Under the pieces are notes generated by a model. That model was not told where the DNA came from, made no database searches, and saw only the letters and a program-made list of their open reading frames with translations. The position numbers and the translations under genes were made by a program. A DNA stretch of 64,000 nucleotides. It comes from Batkoa obscura. Taxonomy: Eukaryota > Entomophthoromycota > Entomophthoromycetes > Entomophthorales > Batkoaceae. This document shows positions 21,414 to 31,849 of this stretch, piece after piece; position 1 is the first letter of the stretch; each line of letters opens with the position of its first letter. Where the stretch lies: NCBI GenBank assembly GCA_030770535.1, contig JASVEC010000022.1, positions 310,001 to 374,000 of the forward strand, given 5' to 3'.

Positions 21414-21695
21414 TTAGCAATAAGGTGTAGGGCAATAAGAAGGCTTGATGGTAACAGTATTAGTACCAGTAAAAGCAACAACCTTAATGAAGGCAATGGT
21501 TTTAGAATGCCGAGGCTTAGGACAATTGATTGAACTTCTGATTACTGTTGCACTTTTAGTTAATGTTTACTTTGAAGTCTTTATATCTGTTTTTGGGTTA
21601 CACATGATGTCACCCCGGTAACCATAGCTGATTTAATATGTAGCTTTAACAGCCTAAAAAAAGATTATAACTTTATTAAACAATAACAATTTCAT
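21414..21695 (-). pseudogene. Large secreted TVT/CPTP-repeat protein, unit E (dead)
   Basis: Alignment with unit D recovers a start at 21695 (MKLLLFNKVIIFF), then an in-frame stop within the leader, another stop shortly after (ATY-stop) and a third before the first Thr/Val module. Beyond these the frame reads down to a recognisable SYCPTPYC ending, with the final Tyr of PYY changed to Cys. The Gly-rich linker is mostly deleted. The divergent small gene of the same unit is intact. Confidence 0.75.
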
Positions 21696-22337
21696 TTTTT
21701 TGTTTTATCGTACAGAAATAGACATCACCGTGCCCCACTCCATAGCCAGAAAAGGATTAGTTTTAAAATAAATACTTAATATAAATACACACCTTTAAAA
21801 AATCTATTTTTACAATTGAAAGAAACATCAATAAGGTATTTTATGGGTATTTTATGCCATATAACCATCACTCTATTCAAATAATGTCGCCATTAGTTTA
21901 ACTACTTCTTTAAGATTGCTTAAGCTTATTTTCTAGTTTTAACTTTTTAAAAAGCCGTCACATCCTCTTATGGCATTGATTAGAATAGTTTTAATTTCTA
22001 ATAAAATAAATAAAAAATGAGTGAATTTAAAATAAACTACTAAAACTTCACTATAGAGTGGCAATATTCTATAAAAAAATAATGGCATCATTGTACCTTA
22101 AAAAAGCGAGGAAGGGTAATAGTATTCTGGAGGGTTGCTTTAAGTGTATTAATAAGACCAATTATTTCACCTTTTCGCTACTTTAGAATAAAATATAAAA
22201 CTACTCCTCGTTTTAAACAAAGGCTTAAGATCGATAATCATTTTTTTAGATAGTGTCTTGGCGTCTAAAGCCTATATAAATTAGCAACTTGAAGGATTAA
22301 GATTATAAAAAATTAAAACCGAATCACCAAAATCAAA

Positions 22338-22505
22338 ATGAAGTGTTTAGCTATCGTTGTATTGTTTGTTACCTCTGCTTTTTCGCAAGGCTATGGTTCT
22401 GGAAATACCTGCAAAGATGTTACAAAGGTTGTCACTAGTACTGCCACTGCTTATGTTACTAAAACTGTACAAGGAACTTGTCCTACTATTCCTCCTTACT
22501 ATTAA
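22338..22505 (+). CDS. Small secreted CPT-PYY protein, unit E
   Basis: 55 residues, intronless: leader MKCLAIVVLFVTSAFSQ, linker GYGSGNTCKD, Thr/Val module and C-terminus CPTIPPYY. Intact frame with the AGGCTTA box and TATATAAA upstream, although the divergent large partner is a pseudogene. The leader contains an extra Cys at position 3 compared with the other copies. Confidence 0.72.
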   Translation: MKCLAIVVLFVTSAFSQGYGSGNTCKDVTKVVTSTATAYVTKTVQGTCPTIPPYY

Positions 22506-23389
22506 ATGCAATTTGGTTCAATAAAATATCCATATTGATTATAGTTATTTTTTAAATATTAAAAGCAGCCGTAACTATTATTTCTATTATTTTAAAGTAT
22601 TAAATTCTGAAAACTATCGAAATGTATTATAAGACTGTTGTTTATTATCAGAACTACCGCTATTTTTTAACATGTTGATGTTCATCAAAATCAAAAAAGT
22701 TAGACTAGTATATTAATAAAAAAAACTGGGAAAAGATTAAACTTCAAATGTAAAGATACTTAAATCCCTTGTTTGTTTCTGAATTTCGATTTTCTAGACT
22801 ATGTGTAGAGTCTGAACAAAACCATGTTTTTCTAAAGAGTCTCCTGATCCTTAGTTTTATTCATTCTTCATTGAATGAAAAATAGCGCGGACTAAAGAGT
22901 TTGAGTTCATCAAAACTTGCTTAGGCTGAAACCATAATAGCAGGTAAGCTTTATCCAGCTGGTCCTCAAACTATATTCTCTAGTCTGTTTGAATTTGTTT
23001 ATAAATCACTAGACAGTTTGGCTATTGGAATAGACTAATATATATATATATAGATATTATTAATAATAAACCAAAAAATTATCTTAAAATCTTTTGGCAA
23101 TACTTAATTTAGCCTCAACAGTGATAAAATTAAGTCCTAGTAATTTTTTTTTCATAGCTAATAAGTATCAAATTATTGATCAATTTATAATTTTAAAAAA
23201 GCTGAAACTCAACCATTAGATTTAACTGATAAAATGGCCAACAATTACTTTATAAAACAAAGGTATTAAAATAGATATATTGAAAGGCATATTAAATAAA
23301 AAAGAATATCTACATTATTAAAACAAAAACTCTAAATCAAAAGCATACAACAAAAAAAGAGGTTGACAACCACAAATTCAATTTTACTT
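22506..23389. other. Intergenic, nothing recognised
   Basis: Ends with the convergent 3' end of the WD40 gene. A short (TA)n run occurs near 23037-23052. No gene seen. Confidence 0.45.
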
Positions 23390-25098
23390 CTACTTACTAG
23401 AACTATTAATATTCCACAATTTAATCGTACAATCCGCTGACGCAGTAGCAATACAATTTAAACTTTCTTTAGGGTTAAAAGAGATATCGTAAATTCTACC
23501 TTTGTGCCCATCTAACCTTTGTAGTAATTGGGCATCATCCTAAAACAAAAGCATAAATAAAACAAACCAAAAATGAATATATATAATAGTAAACATTTAA
23601 AACATTTAAAATAATTGCAGCCATTATAAAAGCGCTGACTTATAGCATTCAACAGACAAAAAAACTTACTTCTTCTGGCCCAATTAAATAAACATAGGCA
23701 TGTGGATCGGAAGAACCAGTAGCAAATAAATGCCATTGATTTTTGTCATTATTGCTACTATCATTTAACAACTTCTTATTAACTGCTAGCATCGAGCATC
23801 TTATTGGCCAATTTAAATTTTTATACCCTTGTAAAGAATGGGTCATGGTTAGCCTATTGTTATTATTTATTGTTGTATTATTAATTTCATTTGTTATACT
23901 ATCATTAATAGTGTCATTAATGTTGCTGCTGTTATTATTGATTTTATAAATTCGATTGATATTATCATATGAATTAACTCCTAATGTTGTTGAATTCGTA
24001 GAATTAATAGGTTGACATAAATATGAAATAGGTTTGTTTGTTGGATCGTTTATTATGATATCCAATGGACTAGCTTTGCCATCTTTATTATTTAAATACC
24101 TCAAATCCCATGTTTTTATAAGTCCCTTAGAATCTCCTGTAAATATTATATTTCCTTTATTATCTGGTATATGTCTAATAAAATATATTGTATTATTATA
24201 TCACTATCATATTAAATAAACTATACAACTTACAATGTATTTATCATTGAATCATTTTCCGCTTCCATAATACTTTTATCATTATAGCTATTACTATCAA
24301 TAATAGTTAAATATTTCCTACTTGTACCTGTAGCTACTAAATTTGAATTCTCTCCCCCATATTGAATACATTGAGGAAATCCTTTGGTTTTAACTGAAGA
24401 TAGTAGCTTGTTACTATTAATATCAAAATAACGAATAGTAGAATCAAATGATGCAGAAACTAAAGTAGTATTTGTTCTACTAGTAGTTATATCAGATACA
24501 TTTAACCCATGTTGATTAAAACTTTGTATTTCTTTTTTTTTATCTAAATCCCATAATTTGACTGTTTTATCAAACGAACCTGATAAGACATAATTCCCAT
24601 CCCAACTGTACTTTATTACATAAATAGCTCCTTTATGCCCAGTTAACTCATGTTCTATATTAAATAATTTCCGTTTCTGTTGATTCTTATTTTTTAATGT
24701 TTCTCTCTTAGTTGCGGCTAAGATTTTATGAATTTATTATTTAAAGATAAAATAAAACAAAATAAAAGCTTACTATAAAATTCCATCTTATTATACTTTT
24801 GATTTAATTTACCATCTCCGCTATTATTATTGCTATTCCTATTATTATCTATAACACCATCATTTAAAGCACTGTTGCTACTATTATTACTATCGTTTGT
24901 ATCACTCTTTTTACTACTAAAGTCAAGAAATGGATCTACTTTTTTATTTTTATATAATGTCACTTGGTTTGTTAAATCAAATATTGATTTCTTTAAATTT
25001 CTATTTTCAACTTCTAAATTATCAATTTTGTTCCTTAATTGTTTAATTTCTTTCATTAATTTTTCTAGTTGTATCTTTTCATGTTCTTTTTCTTTCAT
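23390..25098 (-). CDS. Coiled-coil plus WD40-repeat protein
   Basis: Four exons: 25098-24774, 24717-24234, 24174-23670, 23539-23390, giving 487 residues. Residues 1-55 form a charged coiled coil (heptad-like KEIKQLRNKIDNLEVENRNL), then an Asn/Ser-rich linker. From about residue 125 come WD40 blades: GHKGAIYVIKY...VKLWDLD, STIRYFDIN, GLIKTWDLRYL, and the last blade GHKGRIYDISF...TIKLWNIN just before the stop. One blade carries a long Asn/Thr-rich insertion. It is likely a scaffold in a protein complex; the exact orthologue was not recognised. All splice junctions keep frame and use GT-AG. Confidence 0.75.
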
Positions 25099-25524
25099 CC
25101 TTTTACTTTATTTTTTTATAGTCTCTTTTGCTTAAAAAAACAAGTCGTTATAGGATTGCTATTTTCATTAAATTGTTAGTTTGTTTTGAATCTAAATTTG
25201 GAACTTTAAATTTTTGGATGGTTTGTAATTTTTATATTTTAAAATGGTTAAAATTATTCTCATGAGTCATTTTATTGAATTGAGATTAGTTGTCTAAATT
25301 TAAATAACTAAATTGGGCATAATTTTTTAATGAAATCTCTGGTTAATTTTAACTATAAATCAAAATTTATAATTACCCAAAAAAAGGGAGAAATAACATT
25401 ATTTTTATATTTACTACACAAAGAAAAATTAAACTTCAATTTTTGGAAAATCCCCAATCTAAAATTTTTTTAACTTGAATAATTTTAAACAATAAAATAA
25501 AACAAAATTGCAACTTTAAACCTA

Positions 25525-25910
25525 ATGATAAAAAAGCTAAGACAAGCTAAAATTCACAACATCATTAACAATGCTATTTCTGTTGATATTAGTGAAAATA
25601 TCATTATTAAGAATAGTAACTATAGTGTTTATAAGGTGGACTGTATTGATATTTCGAAGGTTACTTACTTTAAAAAAAATCAGCCTATAACTAAGCTTTG
25701 AAAAAGTAAAAGGTTTAGAGCATGATAAAAATAAAAAACAGAGTGGTAGTATAAGTAAAATTAAAAATTTTAGTAATGAAAAGTATTTAAAGATAGTAAT
25801 TTATTTGATATCAAACAAATTATTAAGAATATCCCCTTTTCTTATTTTTAAAACTTATGTTTTAAATGATTTTTTATATTTAAACTTATTGTTTAGTTAA
25901 AATATTAAAT
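25525..25910 (+). pseudogene. Decayed gene fragment, paralogous to the one at 26666
   Basis: An ATG at 25525 opens a 58-codon frame (MIKKLRQAKIHNIINNAISV...) that ends at a TGA in CTTTGA, but a neighbouring frame continues at once with FEKVKGLEHDKNKKQSGSI and runs on for about 60 codons. The block FEKVKG...KYLK resembles FKKLKG...KYLK in the region at 26666-27653. One frame break separates the halves. No family recognised. Confidence 0.35.
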
Positions 25911-26230
25911 TATTTTTTATTTAAATATTCACTTGCTGGAATTCATTATTATTAGTTTATATTATAATTTCGAATTTAATTGATTTTTAGCTTTATAGCT
26001 CAAAACACTTTGTTTAATATATTTTATAAAAAATAAGACTGATCGTAATATTCAAAATTAAAGTTTTAAACAATAGTTTTTAAGTTTTAATCAGTCAAGA
26101 CCTTAAACAGAAATAAAGGGATTTCAACAAAAATATATAGTTACCTTAAACAAAATTTAAGCATAATCTTTATTTAAGTCTTCTTTAATTTTAGCTAACG
26201 AATGAAAATTTAAAATCTTCCAAAATATAT

Positions 26231-26539
26231 TTTATTCAAAAAAATGGTATACTTGTAGAAAAAAATTTGGCGCATTCAACAAATAAAATTTAATTAAACT
26301 TCTAAAAAAGTACTATTTTTGCATAAAAAATTAATTCATCTGATTGGGAGAAATTTTATATGCTTTATTTTATAACTAAGCTTTTAAGCTTGTTATTTTT
26401 ATATCAAAACTAGTAAACTTTTCCTAAATAGGTGAATGATTTTTTTTGCAAAGTTAGTGAAATTTTTAGAAGTTTAATCAAATTTTGTTCGTTAAATGCG
26501 CCAAATTTTTTTCTATAAATATACCATTTTTTGAATAAA
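26231..26539. mobile_element. 309-bp element with ~90-bp imperfect inverted repeats
   Basis: The left end TTTATTCAAAAAAATGGTAT and the reversed right end match, and pairing continues through AAAAAAATTTGGCGCATT and TTAAACTTCTAAAAA. The interior is AT-rich without a frame. It looks like a MITE of a second family, and it lies between two related decayed gene fragments. Confidence 0.7.
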
Positions 26540-26665
26540 GTGTAAGGGCGAAAATACGCTATTTTTGAAACTTTAGAACTACACTTAAATTAATTTCAAT
26601 AAAATTCCAATGAATATTTTCAACTTTTTTCAATCTCTTTCAACTTACTATTTTTTTAAGAAATA

Positions 26666-27653
26666 ATGAAACAAATAATACATTGTGACTTTCAGCATTT
26701 AACTAAAAGACGTGACAAAAAGGCAAAAAGGCAAAAAGATCCAAACTTTTTACTAATTTGATTAATAGCTCCAGTTCTATTAATATTAATGGTAATAACG
26801 TTAATAGTAACAGTAGTATCAATAGTAATAATTTAGTTAATGCTAATAGTTCTAATGCTATTCAAAGAAATAATGTTACTTTTAATCAAACTTTCAAAAA
26901 ACTAAAAGGTTGTAGACGTAACAAAAAATAACAATAATAATGATAAAGGTTCAGGTAATAAAGTTAATCAAAAATACCTTAAAGGTTATCAGTCATATAG
27001 TGAGAACCAAGCAAGTTATACTGTATTGAATGGGAACGGGAATATCAATAATGATACTAATAATGATAACTTATTAGCGTAAGTCTTTTATTTTTTATTG
27101 ATTTTGGAACTTTAGAACTTTATTTATAATTATTACGAACTATACCTTTAAAGAGGGGGTTATCGTAGGCCGACCATGATTGAGTCAATTATTAAGATTT
27201 TGTTTACAACATTATAATGCTATTATATGGACTTGTATGAAACAATATCCAATGCTTGGAGTTTTAGCGGAAGCTTTACCCGGTTTTAATCAACAGCTTA
27301 TATATACTTATAACAAAGACTTGATTAGAGTGTATCCTTCCTTTAATATTAATATTCAAGACTTTAGTTATGTCAAAGGTAATTTAAACCTTGAAGTTAA
27401 TGATAATGTGTTCTATGATAAAATTACAGTGGTTATTGATGAACCTACTATTCAATCAAAATTGCAATGGGATAGCCAAATTTCACGTGGAGTTTATAAC
27501 TCTAATGAAGGTAATGAGTTGAATCATTTAATGGGTTATTTGGATTTTATTAACAAAGAGTATCTTAAAAATAATAATTTGTTCAATCCTAAACATATTG
27601 TTAAGGCTGCTTCTTTTTCTTATTTTAAAAATTATACCTTAAATTATTCTTAA
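26666..27653 (+). pseudogene. Decayed Asn-rich gene
   Basis: Coding character is strong but spread over several frames: a start MKQIIHCDFQHLTKRRDKK, an Asn/Ser-rich block (SSININGNNVNSNS), a block GSGNKVNQKYLKGYQSYSEN ending at a plausible donor near 27079, and a 3' block of about 157 codons from 27180 (SQLLRFCLQHYNAIIWTCMK, then LPGFNQQLIYTYNKDL and SKLQWDSQISRGVYNSNEG) down to the stop at 27653. At least two frame shifts and an in-frame TGA just before the last block separate them. Either this is a dead gene or the assembly has errors in A-runs. The family was not recognised. Confidence 0.4.
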
Positions 27654-28221
27654 TATATTAAGCTATTCCTTTAGTAAATGTATTAAAACTATCCCTGTTT
27701 TATTATTATTATTATTATAAGTAAATTTTTGCTAATTAATATTAATTGATATTATTATCTATTTTATACTATAACAAGTTCTGCCTTATTTAAATGCTTT
27801 GATGAGGTTTAGGCTTGTTTTGTTAAGGTAAATTAAAGAGAATTATCGTTATGAAAGTGTATAAAGAAAAGTAGAAAAGTCTTTAAATAAGGATAAGAAT
27901 AAAACGGGAAAGAAGAAGGAAAGTGTTCAAATGAATACAAAAGAAAAGTGAAAATGAAAGTGGGAAGTATTGGACCTGGATTGTTTTTTACAAATAATAG
28001 AAATGAATTCAATTAAGATAAAATGCTTATAATCTATAAAAATATGGATATTACAATCAAAGTCGAGCTGAATAAGATATTGGTATAAATAATTGTAATT
28101 GACGTTAAAAATGGAAGCAAGTGATATGAAGAAGAATAAGTAAAATCGATTATTAAGTTTAATTGTAATTTTTTTAATTAAAATAATAGTCAAATTAATT
28201 AACATAGAAAACAAACTATTA
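27654..28221. other. Intergenic, low-complexity
   Basis: Short (TTA)n run near 27695-27720. A 95-codon minus-strand frame at 27927-28214 is Ile/Phe/Asn low-complexity and is not accepted as a gene. Confidence 0.45.
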
Positions 28222-28325
28222 AATGGGGATGTATTTTTTGTTTAAGAATTTTACTAACAATATTTCCACTCAAATAGCGCTTAAAAAATGAAAAAAATAA
28301 TGAAACAAAAAAAAACATCCCCAAT
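28222..28325 (+). mobile_element. MITE family copy 9
   Basis: AATGGGGATGTATTTTTTG at the left and AACATCCCCA at the right. This is the last copy before a 17.5-kb stretch without any member of the family. Confidence 0.85.
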
Positions 28326-28412
28326 AAAATATTTTATTATTTAAAAAGCTTAGTATAGAAAATAAATAAATAAATTTATTATTAAAAAAAAACCCTCCCC
28401 CTTATTTTTCAA

Positions 28413-29596
28413 TTAAAAAGGATAATCCTCTTCAAGAGCAACTAATGGATGAGCTTCATTATGTTCTTTATTATTATTTTGTAATTTGTTATCTTCATTA
28501 TTATCTTCTTCTAATAAAAAATCATCCAAATCTTCCGAACTTAATTGTAATAAGCTAGCTTCATTACTTGTTTCTAAAATTATTATTATTATTATAAATT
28601 AAGTTTTATTTATTATATTATATTTTACCTGTTTTTTTATCTTCTATTTTGTTAATTAATGGATATAAATTCCCTTGTTCCATACGTAATTGATATTCTT
28701 TTAACATTTGTTGACTAAATAAATCAATTTGTTCTTGATGTTTTTTTCTATTATAATATAAAAGTAAAAAAATTAACAAAACAATTTAAAAAATTTCCTA
28801 TTATTATTATTATTGAAAACTTACTTTAATTCTACTTTGACTTTTTCAAATTCAAAATATTCCGCTTCTTTCCATTGTATTAAATTTAATTCACTTTCTT
28901 CTAAAGATAATTTATCTATCACCCCTTGGATTAAGTTAAATTGAGTTTTGATTTTTTCTATTGAAATATTTAAATATACTAATCAAATAAACTAAAATAT
29001 TCATTTTTACTTACCAATCTTTTCATTAATAATCTTCAATTCCTTATTTACTTCAGGTAAATATGATAAATTAGTATTTAATTCTTGTAATTTTATTTTT
29101 TGTCGATATTGATTTTGGTGTATATTGATTATTAATTCATTAATTTGCTATTAAAAATTATTATTATTATTATTATTATTTATAATGTATTAAAAAGAAT
29201 TAAATATTACATTACATCTTGTATTATTTATTATTGCTGTTTCTTGTATTTCACTCCAATTTGTTTCAAATCTGTTTTATCATAAAATAGCGTTTAATTC
29301 ACATTGTATTGTTTAAAATCCTTTTATTTACCTCTTTTTTATTTGACTGTTTCTTAATTTCTCATTCCACTTCTCATTCCACTTATCTCCTTTTTCATTT
29401 ACTTCACTTTATAATAAATCCAAAATTTTCAATTTCAATCCATAACAATTCTAATTAATAAACTTACTTTTCTTGTGTGTTATTAAATCTAAAATATTAT
29501 CAATAAATATCTATTTTATATTAATAATTAAATTATTTAAATTTACTTAAAATTTAATAATGAACTTAATTTGGAATTATTTAAACTATCAAACAT
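28413..29596 (-). CDS. Dysbindin-like coiled-coil protein (BLOC-1 type)
   Basis: Eight short exons: 29596-29547, 29488-29468, 29406-29332, 29271-29211, 29147-29015, 28957-28825, 28747-28629, 28573-28413, giving 250 residues with every junction in frame. The middle is one long coiled coil (NQINELIINIHQNQYRQKI, then LPEVNKELKIINEKIEKIK), followed by an E/K-rich helix (WKEAEYFEFEKVKVELKKK) and a tail with LQLSSEDLDDFLLEED. This order (W-containing N-terminal helix, LQELNTNLSYLPEV heptads, QRK-type helix, acidic 'D.DDFL' motif) parallels dysbindin, a subunit of the endosomal BLOC-1 complex. The match is by pattern only; another coiled-coil protein remains possible. It sits next to an endosomal SNARE gene, which fits but does not prove the role. 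Confidence 0.5.
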
Positions 29597-29743
29597 TCCA
29601 ACTTATAAAATAAAATAAAAAGATAAATCATTAAAATTGAATTTTTCAAATCTAAAACTAAACTTTAAAAATTTCAAAAAAAAAATATAAGTTTAAAATA
29701 AAGTTATTTTATTCAATATCTCAATAATAATAATATTTTTTAT

Positions 29744-30882
29744 TTATAAAAAAAACAATAGAAATGCCAATAAAGTAAGTATTACAATAAGTATTGGAAT
29801 AAGTATAGAACTCTTAACATCACTTACTTTTTCTCCAATTTTTTTAACTTTTTTAAAAGCGGATTGTAATTTATCTTGAGTAGTATCCATACGTGTATCG
29901 ATTTCTTCAATTATTCTATTAAAAAAAAATACTTGTATTAACATTTCCCTTAATATACAAAATACAAAATATTATTTACTCATTATGTAAATCTAATTCT
30001 TGATTTACTGTATTTGCTATTTCTTTTAGATTTTTGACTGTACCTAAAATAGAATCTAATTGTTGATCTTGTTGTTCTATTATCATCTAAATAAATAATA
30101 GAGTTGTAATTTCATTTTAAATTATTTTAACTAAATTATTTTAATTACTTGATTCTGTGCACTTAATTGTTGCCCATTGTTTGTTTCCATATTATTATTA
30201 TCCGTATAAATTGGTTCCATTTCAATTGAATAAGAAGAAGAATACTACATTATAAAAAAGATTATTATAATAATTAAATTAATAAATTAATATTTACTTG
30301 TTGTTTCTTTTTTATTCCTTTCAATACACTTTCTGGATCAGATATAGCTTCTTCAATATCCTTAATTTTTTAAAATAATTTAATTTTTAAATTATTAAAA
30401 CTATTATTATTTGAATTAATACTTACTCTAACTTTTTTTTTAATATCTAAAACATACTGTTGTCTTTTTATTAATTCACTATTTTGAATTTTAAATTGTT
30501 CTCGATTTTCTTTGGCCATAGGTATTTTAAAAAAAGTTAATGATAATAAATTTAAAATCAATTCCAATTAAAATTAACATTTAAAAATAAAATAAAATAA
30601 AAAGGATATTTATCGCATCTTGTAAATCAATTAAATAATTATTGATTTCATTTATGTTTAATTCAATTTCTTTAGTTGTATTTTTATATTCTTCATTATT
30701 TAAATCCTTAATTCCTTTTAATATCCTTAACCAACTTTTAAATAATTGTTCAATTTGAGTTATATTTTCTTGTACTTCTCTACATCAATTAATTGATAAT
30801 TAGCTTTTATAAAAGGATAGTGAAAAAAATGTAATGAAGTTTACTTCTGTACTAAAAAAAAGGGATCTTCGTTAAAATTCAT
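29744..30882 (-). CDS. TLG1: Syntaxin-6/Tlg1-type Qc-SNARE
   Basis: Seven exons: 30882-30845, 30779-30610, 30521-30427, 30360-30298, 30244-30149, 30077-29980, 29915-29744, giving 243 residues. The N-terminus MNFNEDPFFLVQKEVQ and the three-helix domain (DLQDAITMAKENREQFKI) align residue by residue with syntaxin-6. The SNARE motif runs LDSILGTVKNLKEIANTV ... TTQDKLQSAFKKVKKI, followed by a tail anchor SSILIPILIVILTLLAFLLF. It should mediate fusion at the trans-Golgi and endosomes. Three oddities: the intron between exons 2 and 3 starts ATATCCTTT and ends AC; the zero-layer Gln is His (ELDLHNEII); and exon 6 needs the AG at 30078, because the AG ten bases upstream gives a better match (IIEQQDQQ) but shifts the frame. 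Confidence 0.88.
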
Positions 30883-31096
30883 AGTCAAATATTAATAATT
30901 TTTATATAAAAAAAATAAATAATAGATTTGAATTTGGAATTCTTCTAGAATCGATTTTAAGCCACTCAAGCATACCATTTCACTCCATTTAAAATCTAAT
31001 TCATTGATTGGTTAGAATCTCAAATTAAAACTAATACTTGAATTTTTTATTTGAATTTTTTTTAATTTTTTTTTATCAATTAATATAATAAACACA

Positions 31097-31771
31097 ATGG
31101 AATTACATCATATTGGAAAACATTGTTCATTAACCACATGTAAAAAATTAGGTAAAAGATAATATAATATAATATTCACTTTTATGTTTTAATACTTTTT
31201 TTTATTAGATTATTTACCTACTAATTGTACTTATTGTCAAAAAGATTATTGGTAATTTAATAATAAAATAATAAAATAGAAAGCTTATTAATATAAATTA
31301 ATTTTATAGCGAAGATCATTCGAACCCAGAAAAACATAATTGTGAATCTAATCATGTTATAAGAGATGTTAAAGTACCGGTATGTCCTATTTGTAATCAA
31401 CCAATACCAGTCAAAAAAGGAGAAATACCAGATAGAAAAGTGAATCTTATTATTATTATATTATTCTTTATCAATTAACTCTTTTAAATTAGGTCAACGA
31501 ACATATTAATTCAGGTTGTAAAATCAAAGAAAAAAAAATTGAAACATGTAATGCTAAATCTTGTAAAACAAAAATAACTCAAGTGTTTCATCAATGTAAA
31601 TCATGTCAAAAAAAATATTGTTTAAATCATCGATTACCAGAAGAACATGAATGTCAATTAATTAATACTAAAAATAATTACAATTACAAAAGCAACAATT
31701 TACATAATAATAATAATAGTAACAACAAACTAAAATCAGAAAAAAAGAAAAACAAGTGTATAATCTGTTAA
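31097..31771 (+). CDS. AN1-type zinc finger protein (ZFAND2-like) with CaaX end
   Basis: Four exons: 31097-31151, 31209-31251, 31310-31439, 31493-31771, giving 168 residues. Two AN1 fingers are visible: residues ~10-50 (HCSLTTCKKL ... CTYCQKDYCEDHSNPEKHNC) and ~90-130 (CNAKSCKTKI ... CKSCQKKYCLNHRLPEEHEC). Between them is CPICNQPIPVKKGEIPD, the linker typical of ZFAND2/AIRAP and yeast Cuz1. These proteins act with Cdc48/p97 and the proteasome, often under arsenite or misfolding stress. The protein ends in a basic patch and CIIC, a plausible prenylation (CaaX) signal like that of animal ZFAND2B. Intron 3 uses a GTGAAT donor. Confidence 0.85.
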
Positions 31772-31849
31772 CTAATTTAAATAATCTAATATCCTCTTCT
31801 CTTTTCTTTATTTCAAATAAATATATAAAATTTATAAAAACAATTTAAT

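Larger units (their letters stand above)
18811..22560. repeat. Tandem duplication of the cassette (units D and E)
   Basis: Unit D (about 18811-20210) and unit E (about 21029-22560) start with the same ~85-base landmark (TAATTTCTCA ... TAATTATAAGGC), then a large secreted gene on the minus strand and a small one on the plus strand, and end with the shared tail TCAATAAAATATCCATATTGA. Each unit also has a tRNA-Lys and a MITE to its left. D and E are more diverged from each other than A, B and C are. Confidence 0.75.

Noticed and set aside
27927-28214. 95-codon minus-strand frame
   Set aside because: Ile/Phe/Asn low-complexity from AT-rich sequence, no conserved motif, and its first part abuts MITE copy 9.
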